From Actinophytocola algeriensis (GTDB taxonomy: Bacteria; Actinomycetota; Actinomycetes; Mycobacteriales; Pseudonocardiaceae): 64,000 nucleotides of DNA. Location: positions 310,001 through 374,000 of the forward strand of contig NZ_JACHJQ010000011.1 of NCBI RefSeq assembly GCF_014203735.1, in the 5' to 3' direction. The translations under genes and the position numbers were made by a program. This document shows, piece after piece, positions 57,311-64,000 of the stretch. How positions within the stretch are numbered: position 1 is the stretch's first letter; each line of letters opens with the position of its first letter. The notes beneath the pieces were generated by a model. The model was not told where the DNA came from. It made no database searches and saw only the letters and a list, made by a program, of their open reading frames with translations.

Positions 57311-58311
57311 GGAAACTGGCCGCGCCGCTGATCAAGGGCCTGATCTTCGTGCTGGTCACCGGCCTCGCCACGGCCGTGCTCGCGATCTCGATCGGCAACG
57401 GGGGCGTCGGCGACACGCTGACCTACTCGGCCCGGTTCACCGATGTCACGTCGCTCAACCCCGGCGACGACGTGCGGATCCACGGCGTGCGTGTCGGGCA
57501 GGTCGACGAGATGTCCGTTGTGGACGGTCACCTCGCGCTCGTGACGTTCTCGGTCGACAAGTCCAAACCCCTGCCCGCGGACGTCACCGCGACCATCAAG
57601 TACCGCAACATGGTCGGGCAGCGGTACATCGCGCTCGAACGCGGCGAGAAGCTGTCGGCGGCCCTCCTCGCCGAGGACGACGAGATCCCGCTCGATCGGA
57701 CCCGGCCCGCCCTGGACCTGACCGACCTGTTCAACGGCTTCAAGCCGCTGTTCCAGGCGCTGTCGCCGAAGGACGTCAACGACCTGTCCGGCGAGATCGT
57801 CCAGGTGCTGCAGGGTGAAAGCGGCACGGTCGACTCGCTGCTCGCCCACACCGGTTCGCTGACCACCACGCTCGCCGACCGCGACCAGGTCATCGGTGAC
57901 GTGATCACGAACCTGAACTCGGTCCTCGCCAACATCAACGGGCAGGGCGACGCACTGTCCACACTGGTCGGCACGCTGCAGCGGCTGGTGTCGGGCCTCG
58001 CGGGCGACCGGGCCGCGATCGGCGACGCGATCCAGGGCATGGCCGACCTGACCGGCGCCACCGCCGGCCTGCTCGAACAAGCCAGGGCACCGCTCAAGCA
58101 GAGCATCTCCGGCCTCGGGATGCTCGCGTCGAACCTGGTCACCGGCCAGGAAGCGCTCGAACAGTTCCTCACGGCCACCCCGGCCAAGTTCGAGGCGGTC
58201 GGCCGCACCGCGTCCTACGGGTCCTGGCTCAACTTCTACCTGTGCGAGGCGATCCCCATCGGCCACGAGGAGCACAGCTACGTCAGCGGCGCGGCGAGGT
58301 GTGACTCGTGA
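57307..58311 (+). CDS. mceB: Mce family protein MceB
   Basis: 334 aa from ATG 57307, 4-base overlap with mceA. Membrane anchor (LIFVLVTGLATAVLAISIGN), MCE domain (DVTSLNPGDDVRIHGVRVGQ; MVGQRYIALERGEK), helical tail and C-terminal Cys pair (LNFYLCEAIP; GAARCDS). Confidence 0.93.
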   Translation: MRKLAAPLIKGLIFVLVTGLATAVLAISIGNGGVGDTLTYSARFTDVTSLNPGDDVRIHGVRVGQVDEMSVVDGHLALVTFSVDKSKPLPADVTATIKYRNMVGQRYIALERGEKLSAALLAEDDEIPLDRTRPALDLTDLFNGFKPLFQALSPKDVNDLSGEIVQVLQGESGTVDSLLAHTGSLTTTLADRDQVIGDVITNLNSVLANINGQGDALSTLVGTLQRLVSGLAGDRAAIGDAIQGMADLTGATAGLLEQARAPLKQSISGLGMLASNLVTGQEALEQFLTATPAKFEAVGRTASYGSWLNFYLCEAIPIGHEEHSYVSGAARCDS

Positions 58312-59303
58312 GGAAGTCCTTCCGCGAACGCAGGCCGGGGCCGATCGGCGTCATCGGCACCGTGGCACTGCTCGCGATCACCGCGCTCGTGTACTTCTGG
58401 CCCGACCTGCCCGGCATCAACGGCTCCACCTACGAGGCCGAGTTCTCCGAGGCCGCCGGGCTGCGGCCGGACGACGAGGTGCGGGTCGCCGGCATCAAGG
58501 TCGGCGAGGTCACCGGGGTCGAGCTGGACGTGGACCGGGTGCTGGTCACGTTCCGCGTCGAGGACACGTGGATCGGCGACCACACCACCGCCGCCATCAA
58601 GATCAAGACGTTGCTGGGCCGCAAGTTCCTCGCCCTGCACCCGACGGGCGGCCGCGACCAGGACCCGGACGTGCGCATCGGGCTGGACCGCACGGTCACG
58701 CCCTACGACGTGACGCAGGCGTTCGAGGGCCTCGCCGACACCGCGGGCGCCATCGACACCGACCAGCTCGCCGAGAGCTTCCGCACGATCTCCGACACGT
58801 TCGCGGACTCGCCGACACACGTCCGGTCCGCCCTAGACGGGCTGACCTCCTTGTCCCGCACCATCTCCTCCCGCGACGACCAGCTCGCCGAGCTGCTGCG
58901 CAACACCCGCCAGATCACCTCGACGCTGGCAGGCACCAACGAGGAGTTCGACAAGCTGCTCGACGACGGCGAGCTGCTGCTGACCGAGCTGGCGGGCAGG
59001 CGCGACGCCATCCACGACCTGCTGACCGGTACCACCGACCTCGCGAAGCAGCTGTCCGGGCTGGTGGCCGACAACTCCGAGCAGCTCGACGGCGCGCTCA
59101 CCCAGCTCGAGGTCGTCACCGACGTGCTCACGCGCTACGGCGCCCAGCTCGACCGCGGCCTCCAGCTCGCGGGCCCGTACTTCCGCGTGATCAACAACGC
59201 GACCGGCAGCGGCCGCTGGCTCGACACCTACGTCTGCGGTCTGGTCGAAGAGAACCGCGAACCCTGTACGCCGCCACGACTTCCGCAAGGGGGACCCCGG
59301 TGA
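58308..59303 (+). CDS. mceC: Mce family protein MceC
   Basis: 331 aa from GTG 58308, 4-base overlap with mceB. Anchor (GVIGTVALLAITALVYFW), MCE domain (EAAGLRPDDEVRVAGIKVGE; LLGRKFLALHPTGG), helical region and C-terminal Cys residues (DTYVCGLV, REPCTPP). Confidence 0.93.
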   Translation: MRKSFRERRPGPIGVIGTVALLAITALVYFWPDLPGINGSTYEAEFSEAAGLRPDDEVRVAGIKVGEVTGVELDVDRVLVTFRVEDTWIGDHTTAAIKIKTLLGRKFLALHPTGGRDQDPDVRIGLDRTVTPYDVTQAFEGLADTAGAIDTDQLAESFRTISDTFADSPTHVRSALDGLTSLSRTISSRDDQLAELLRNTRQITSTLAGTNEEFDKLLDDGELLLTELAGRRDAIHDLLTGTTDLAKQLSGLVADNSEQLDGALTQLEVVTDVLTRYGAQLDRGLQLAGPYFRVINNATGSGRWLDTYVCGLVEENREPCTPPRLPQGGPR

Positions 59304-60337
59304 ACGACACGAGGGCCCGCCGCCGTCTCGGCCGGATGGTCGCGCTGGCCACGGTGCTCGCCGTGGTCGCCGCGGGCGTGCTGTGGTGGGTGTTCGGCGG
59401 CGACGACCAGAAGCGGATCACCGCGTACTTCTCCCGCGCGGTCGGCGTGTATGCGGGCTCGGACGTGCAGGTGCTCGGCGTGCGGGTCGGTGCGGTCGAG
59501 TCCGTGACCCCGCGCGGCGACCGCGTCGAAGTCGTGTTCACCGTGGACGGTGAGGTCGGGGTGTCGCCAGGCACGAAGGCGGTCGTCGTCGCGCCGAGCG
59601 TCGTGTCCGACCGGTACGTGCAGCTCACCGACCTGTCCCGCGGCGGCCCCGTGATCGCCGACGGCGCCGTGATCCCCGAGTCGCGCACCGCGACCCCGGT
59701 CGAGCTGGACGAGCTGTACGCGAGCCTGAACACGCTGGTCTCGGCGCTGGGCCCGGACGGGTCGAACTCCGACGGCGCGCTGTCGGAGCTGCTCGACACC
59801 GGTGCCGCGAACCTCGAGGGCAACGGCGAGGCGTTCAACGAGAGCGTCCGCAACTTCGCCGAGGCCGCGCGCACGCTGTCCGGCTCGGCGGGCGACCTGT
59901 TCGGCACGGTCGACGAGCTGCAGAAGTTCACGACCATGCTCGCCACCAACGACGACCAGGTCAGGGGCGTGAACACCCAGCTCGACCAGGTGTGGCGCAC
60001 CCTGGCCGCCGACCGCGACGAGCTGAGCACGGCACTGGGCACGCTCGCGTCCGCGCTCGCCGACATCCAGGCGTTCATCCGCGACAACCGCACCGCCATC
60101 AAGTCCAATGTGGACAAGCTGGCGCGGACGACCCAGCTGCTGGTGGACAACCGCGCGTCGATCGCGGAGGCGCTCGACGTGGTACCGATCGCGGCGACCA
60201 ACGTGGTGAACGCGTTCGACCCGGCGACCGGGACCCTCCAGGGCCGCGGGATTCTCCTCGAGTACCTGGCCGGCTCGGACGCGCCGGTCGTCCCGCTGCC
60301 GTTCACGGACGGCATGCCGTTGGAGGGACCGCGATGA
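59300..60337 (+). CDS. mceD: Mce family protein MceD
   Basis: 345 aa from GTG 59300, 4-base overlap with mceC. Anchor (MVALATVLAVVAAGVLWWVF), MCE domain (RAVGVYAGSDVQVLGVRVGA; VSDRYVQLTDLSRGG) and helical tail; it lacks the C-terminal Cys pair of its neighbours and ends PLPFTDGMPLEGPR. Its TGA overlaps the following micro-ORF ATG. Confidence 0.93.
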   Translation: MNDTRARRRLGRMVALATVLAVVAAGVLWWVFGGDDQKRITAYFSRAVGVYAGSDVQVLGVRVGAVESVTPRGDRVEVVFTVDGEVGVSPGTKAVVVAPSVVSDRYVQLTDLSRGGPVIADGAVIPESRTATPVELDELYASLNTLVSALGPDGSNSDGALSELLDTGAANLEGNGEAFNESVRNFAEAARTLSGSAGDLFGTVDELQKFTTMLATNDDQVRGVNTQLDQVWRTLAADRDELSTALGTLASALADIQAFIRDNRTAIKSNVDKLARTTQLLVDNRASIAEALDVVPIAATNVVNAFDPATGTLQGRGILLEYLAGSDAPVVPLPFTDGMPLEGPR

Positions 60338-60405
60338 GCGGAGCTTGCGGAGCGAATGCTCAAGCACAGCGGCGCCCCGGAGCCTGCGAGGGGGCGGCGA
60401 CATGA
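60334..60405 (+). repeat. Dispersed micro-ORF element between mceD and mceE
   Basis: A 23-codon micro-ORF reading MSGACGANAQ ... PGACEGAAT. ATGA overlaps at both ends (60334 with the mceD stop, 60402 with the mceE start). GAGGGGG in its 3' half is the mceE ribosome site. It differs from the copy at 56013 in the third and fourth codons only by synonymous changes (GGA/GGC, GCT/GCC), and in length by one codon. Confidence 0.85.
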
Positions 60406-61427
60406 GGCGCGTTCTCGCCGCCTGTGCCGCGGTCCTCGCGCTCGCCGGGTGCACCGCGACCGGCACGAACGGCATCTACGACGTGCCGCTGCCCGGCGGC
60501 GCGGACCTCGGCGACCACCCGTACCGGGTCACCGTCGAGTTCGCCGACGTGCTCGACCTCGTGCCGCAGGCGGCGGTGAAGGTCAACGACGTGGTCGTCG
60601 GCCGGGTCGAGTCGATCGAGCTGGGTGGCGCGGACCGGTGGACACCGCAGGTCGTGGTCGCCGTCAACGGCGACGTGGCGCTGCCCGCCGACGCGCGGGC
60701 GAGCCTGCGCCAGTCGAGCCTGCTCGGGGAGAAGTTCGTCGAGCTGTCCGCACCCGATGGCAGCACCGGCGCGAAGAAACTGGCCGACGGCGCGGTGATC
60801 ACCGCCGACCGCACGAACCGGCACACCGAGGTCGAGGAGGTCTTCGGCGCGCTGTCGCTGCTGCTCAACGGTGGTGGCATCGGGCAGCTGCGGACCATCA
60901 ACCAGGAGCTGACGAAGGCGCTGTCGGGCAACGAACCGGAGATCAAGGCCTTCCTGTCCAATGTGGACGAGCTGGTGACGAACCTCGACGAGCACCGAGG
61001 TGACATCACCGCCGCGCTCGACGGGCTCAACCAGCTGTCGGCCACGCTGGCGAGCCGGGACGAGCAGATCCGCGGCGCGCTCACCGACCTCACCCCTGGC
61101 CTCGCCGCGCTGACCGAGCAGCGCAGCGCACTCGTCACGATGCTGCAGTCGCTCGACACGCTGTCGGACGTCGCGGTCGACACGATCAACCGCAGCCGCG
61201 ACGACATGGTCGCCGACCTGAAGGCGCTCGCGCCGATCCTCAACCAGCTCGCCGCCGCGGGCCAGGACCTGCCGCAGGCGCTGGAGATCCTGCCGACGTT
61301 CCCGTTCACCGACTCGGTGCTCGACGCGACGAAGGGCGACTACATCAACATCTTCCTGCACATCGAGGTCGACCCGGACTTCACCGAGCCGCTGCCGCCC
61401 CTGCCGATCCCGGAAGGGGGCAACTGA
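60402..61427 (+). CDS. mceE: Mce family lipoprotein MceE (LprK-like)
   Basis: 341 aa from ATG 60402. Lipoprotein signal MRRVLAACAAVLALAGC with lipobox LAGC, Cys at 17. MCE domain (DLVPQAAVKVNDVVVGRVES; LLGEKFVELSAPDGS) and helical tail ending LPPLPIPEGGN. Lipid-anchored member of the hexamer, as in all actinobacterial mce operons. Confidence 0.95.
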   Translation: MRRVLAACAAVLALAGCTATGTNGIYDVPLPGGADLGDHPYRVTVEFADVLDLVPQAAVKVNDVVVGRVESIELGGADRWTPQVVVAVNGDVALPADARASLRQSSLLGEKFVELSAPDGSTGAKKLADGAVITADRTNRHTEVEEVFGALSLLLNGGGIGQLRTINQELTKALSGNEPEIKAFLSNVDELVTNLDEHRGDITAALDGLNQLSATLASRDEQIRGALTDLTPGLAALTEQRSALVTMLQSLDTLSDVAVDTINRSRDDMVADLKALAPILNQLAAAGQDLPQALEILPTFPFTDSVLDATKGDYINIFLHIEVDPDFTEPLPPLPIPEGGN

Positions 61428-62638
61428 TGCTCACCAGGACGGTCCGGGTGCAGGTCCTCGCGTTCGTGGTGCTCGCGTTCGCCGCGGTCGCGTTCGTCGG
61501 CGCCAACTACGCCGGGCTTGACCGGTTGTTCGGCGGCGGCACGTACACCGTGCGGCTGCAGCTCGACGACGGCGGCGGCCTGTTCACCAACAGCGAGGTC
61601 ACCTACCGCGGCGTCGCGGTCGGGCGGGTCGGCGAGCTGCGGCTCACCGACGACGGCATGGAGGCCGACCTGCTCCTCGACGAGGACGCGGCCCGCATTC
61701 CTGTCGACGCGCGAGCCGTGGTCGCCAACCGGTCCGCGATCGGTGAGCAGTACGTCGACCTGCAACCACGCGGCGAGGGCGCGCCGTACCTGGAGAACGG
61801 GTCGGTGATCCGCAAGGAGTCGACGTCCGTCCCCATGCCGGTCACCACTCTGCTCGGCAACCTGAGCGACTTCAACCAGTCGGTGCCGACCGAGTCGCTG
61901 CGGGTGGTGGTCGACGAGCTGTACACGGCGTTGCACGACACCGGCCCGAGCCTGAGTCTGCTGCTCGACTCGACCATGTCGTTCACCGACGAGGCCCGCG
62001 AACACCTGCCGCAGACCACGATGCTCATCGACGACGGCGCGACCGTGCTGCAGACACAGCTCGACTCGTCCGCCGCGTGGCGGTCGTTCGCCGGCAACGC
62101 CAAGCTGTTCGCCGACGAGCTGGCGAACGCGGACGGTGATCTGCGGGAGCTGATCGGTGCCGCACCCGCCGCCGCGACCCAGCTGTCCGCGCTGCTGTCC
62201 GACACGAACCCGGGCCTGTCGGTGCTGGTGGCGAACCTCGTGACCACGTCGGAGATCTTCGAGTCGCGGATCGCGGGCATGCGGCAGCTGTTCGTGAACG
62301 TGCCGAAGGCGGTCGCCGCCACGTCGACGTCGATCCGGCCGGACACCGCCAACCTGTCGATCGTCCTGAACTTCACCGACCCGCTGCCGTGCGTGGCCGG
62401 CTACCACACGCCCTACCGCATGGGCGAGGACGTGACACCGTTGCCGTTCGACACCACCACCGCGTGCACGCTCCCGTACGGCGACCCGCGGCTCGTGCGC
62501 GGTTCACAGAACGTGCCGGACGGTGGCGTGCCGGTGCCCACGGTGCCGGGTGGCGGCGTGCACCTGCCCGGCCCGCTCGGCGCACCGGACCTGCCGGTGG
62601 TCTCCGACCTGGAGGGGTTGCTGTGGCTCGAGAAGTGA
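61427..62638 (+). CDS. mceF: Mce family protein MceF
   Basis: 403 aa from ATG 61427 (TGATG overlap with mceE). Anchor (VQVLAFVVLAFAAVAFVGAN), MCE domain (GGGLFTNSEVTYRGVAVGRV; AIGEQYVDLQPRGE), helical region, and two Cys (LPCVAGYHTPYR; TACTLPYGDPR) before a Pro-rich end. Confidence 0.94.
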   Translation: MLTRTVRVQVLAFVVLAFAAVAFVGANYAGLDRLFGGGTYTVRLQLDDGGGLFTNSEVTYRGVAVGRVGELRLTDDGMEADLLLDEDAARIPVDARAVVANRSAIGEQYVDLQPRGEGAPYLENGSVIRKESTSVPMPVTTLLGNLSDFNQSVPTESLRVVVDELYTALHDTGPSLSLLLDSTMSFTDEAREHLPQTTMLIDDGATVLQTQLDSSAAWRSFAGNAKLFADELANADGDLRELIGAAPAAATQLSALLSDTNPGLSVLVANLVTTSEIFESRIAGMRQLFVNVPKAVAATSTSIRPDTANLSIVLNFTDPLPCVAGYHTPYRMGEDVTPLPFDTTTACTLPYGDPRLVRGSQNVPDGGVPVPTVPGGGVHLPGPLGAPDLPVVSDLEGLLWLEK

Positions 62639-63126
62639 AGGTGATGCTGGGCGTCGTCGTGCTGGCGCTCGCGTTCGCCGGCTGGGGCGGCTTCACGTGG
62701 TGGCAGGCGTCCCGCGACGACTCGCTCTCCTACGCGACCGCCCGCGACGAGGTGCTGGCCGCGGGCCGCGCGCAGGTCGCCACACTGACCACTTTGGACT
62801 ACCACGACGTGGACGCGGGCATCGACAAGTGGCTCGCGGTGTCGACCGGTGGCCTGCGGGACGAGCTGGCCGCCACCGACTCCGCGACTCGCAGGCAGCT
62901 GGCGGCGAACGCCACCGTCGCGACCGGCCGGGTGCTCGACGCGGCCGTCAGCGAGCTGGACACCCGCGCCGGGTCGGCGAAGTTGCTGGTGTCCGTGGAG
63001 ATCTCGGCCGCCACGGACGGCTCGCCACCGACCGCGAAACGCAACCGGTTCGTCGCCGGGATGTCGCGTGTGGACGGTGAGTGGAAGCTGTCCGCCCTGG
63101 ACCAGGTGCCGTTGGGGGAGCGATGA
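62623..63126 (+). CDS. Mce-associated membrane protein 1
   Basis: 167 aa from GTG 62623 (GGAGGGG five bases upstream), overlapping mceF by 16 bases. One membrane span (about 8-27, MLGVVVLALAFAGWGGFTWW), then a helical stem (LTTLDYHDVDAGIDKWLAVS) and a beta-rich end (RVDGEWKLSALDQVP). Mas proteins are thought to stabilise the Mce complex. Confidence 0.88.
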   Translation: MAREVKVMLGVVVLALAFAGWGGFTWWQASRDDSLSYATARDEVLAAGRAQVATLTTLDYHDVDAGIDKWLAVSTGGLRDELAATDSATRRQLAANATVATGRVLDAAVSELDTRAGSAKLLVSVEISAATDGSPPTAKRNRFVAGMSRVDGEWKLSALDQVPLGER

Positions 63127-63731
63127 CCACACAGCTGGACGACGACATCACCGAAGATGTGACGGAAGAAGCGGACGTCGACCCGCCCGACGACGACGTC
63201 GATCCACCGGAGCGCGCCGGGTTCTTCCGGCCCAGGCGGGTCGCCGTGGCACTCGGTGTGCTGGCGGCGCTCCTGGTCGGTGCTGGCACGTGGGCGCTGG
63301 TGACCGCGAACGACCTGCGCTCGTCCGGCGCCGCGCAGAACAGCGCGCTGGTCGACACCGGCCGCACCGCCGAGGTGAGCGCGGCCGTCAGCAGCGCGCT
63401 CAACCAGATCTTCTCCTACTCCTATGACAAGACCGAGGTGACGGAGGAGGCCGCCGCGGCCGTGCTCCGCGGTGAGGCGCTCGAGGTCTACGACAAGCTC
63501 TTCGCCGAGGTCCGCGACAAGGCACCCGCGCAGAAGCTCGTGCTCACCTCACGTGTCGTGTATTCGGCCGTGCAGTCGCTGGAAGGCGACCGGGCGAGGC
63601 TCCTGGTGTTCCTCGACCAGTCCGCGACCCGCGTCGACACGAACACCACGAACGGCGCGGCCGCCCAGTTGTCCGTAACGGCCAAACGCGAAGGCGGACA
63701 TTGGGTGATAACCGACATGGCGCCGCGCTGA
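63123..63731 (+). CDS. Mce-associated membrane protein 2
   Basis: 202 aa from ATG 63123, ATGA overlap with the previous gene. Acidic N-terminus (DDDITEDVTEEADVDPPDDD), membrane span (about 42-62), stem (IFSYSYDKTEV) and a C-terminal domain ending EGGHWVITDMAPR. Similar plan to the Mas-like protein at 7535. Last gene of the mce operon. Confidence 0.88.
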   Translation: MTTQLDDDITEDVTEEADVDPPDDDVDPPERAGFFRPRRVAVALGVLAALLVGAGTWALVTANDLRSSGAAQNSALVDTGRTAEVSAAVSSALNQIFSYSYDKTEVTEEAAAAVLRGEALEVYDKLFAEVRDKAPAQKLVLTSRVVYSAVQSLEGDRARLLVFLDQSATRVDTNTTNGAAAQLSVTAKREGGHWVITDMAPR

Positions 63732-63917
63732 ATTATCGGGAAGTGACAAGAAAATTGACCCGGACTGTTCGTTCTGGAGAACGGAGAAAGATAGACATGA
63801 TCCTTTTGCGGTAGGCAATTGTGCTTCCTGTTACTGGCAGGTAACGTCATTTGTGCGAGGGCTTCGAAAAGCCGAAATTGCCTTCCGTAGTAAATCTTCA
63901 CGGAAAGGAACGATCGA

Positions 63918-64000
63918 ATGCGTGGACGATTGATTGGCGCCATTGCCACCGGTGCGGCTCTGGTCGCGACGACCGTGTTCGCGGGGACCGCCTCGGCCCT
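63918..64000 (+). CDS. Secreted protein, N-terminal part (cut by window edge)
   Basis: 27 codons are visible from ATG 63918 (AAAGGAA upstream). MRGRLIGAIATGAALVATTV then FAGTASA: a classic signal peptide with an AxA cleavage site (TASA). The mature part is outside the window. The 186-base gap after the mce operon probably holds its own promoter. Confidence 0.7.
   Translation, partial: MRGRLIGAIATGAALVATTVFAGTASA

Overview
The window is very GC-rich, uses GTG/TTG starts freely, packs genes into ATGA/GTGA-overlapping operons, and carries hallmark actinobacterial genes: whiB3/whiD, bldM, sigD with its anti-sigma factor, two groups of PspC/LuxR regulators, Ser/Thr kinases, a His-tailed GroEL1 and a complete mce operon. 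The organism is an actinobacterium, most likely of the order Pseudonocardiales (Lentzea/Saccharothrix/Actinosynnema-like). The order assignment is inference from gene order and protein style, not from a database search.

Layout. 0-2 kb: an accessory pair, a TIR-domain protein divergent from a truncated XRE regulator. 2-24 kb: a conserved core block, groES-groEL-whiB-(MerR)-TPR-bldM-(Mas-like)-sigD-anti-sigma-DUF5319-guaB-guaB3-choD ... guaA. From memory this follows the M. tuberculosis order Rv3418c to Rv3396c and the Streptomyces groES-groEL-whiD-bldM-sigma-guaB block. Inserted metabolic genes are a triple GNAT protein, an MBL/FAD-monooxygenase pair, a Tat-lipoprotein BBE oxidase and an aldehyde dehydrogenase. 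24-28.5 kb: an envelope-stress (PspC/LiaF-like) sensor-kinase-regulator locus and a MerR/GyrI regulator. 28.5-31 kb: a two-gene island bounded by a 120-bp inverted repeat. 31-38 kb: a minus-strand block with two Ser/Thr kinases, two membrane proteins with related extracytoplasmic domains, a PIG-L deacetylase and chorismate mutase. 38-53 kb: uvrD1, M23 peptidase, sucCD, DUF5336, DUF6350, purN, purH, the same order as Rv0948c to Rv0957 of M. tuberculosis. 53-64 kb: an 11-gene mce lipid-import operon (mkl, yrbEAB, mceA-F, two Mce-associated proteins) and the start of a secreted protein.

Most notable regulatory DNA. (1) Chorismate mutase is preceded by what looks like a complete Phe/Tyr transcription attenuator: promoter, leaderless leader peptide with an FVFFY run, mutually exclusive antiterminator, and terminator with a U-tract. 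(2) A dispersed element occurs at least seven times. In its three full copies it is a 22-26 codon micro-ORF (MSGACGAN ... GACE ...) whose stop overlaps the start codon of the next gene. In two of these its ATG also overlaps the preceding stop. Copies differ in length by multiples of three and bring their own Shine-Dalgarno sequence. (3) A CIRCE operator precedes groES.

Functionally the window joins purine synthesis (guaB, guaB3, guaA, purN, purH), TCA cycle (sucCD), proteostasis, development/stress regulation (WhiB, BldM, SigD, PspC system, kinases) and cell-envelope lipid transport (mce). All functions are read from sequence motifs and recalled family knowledge.
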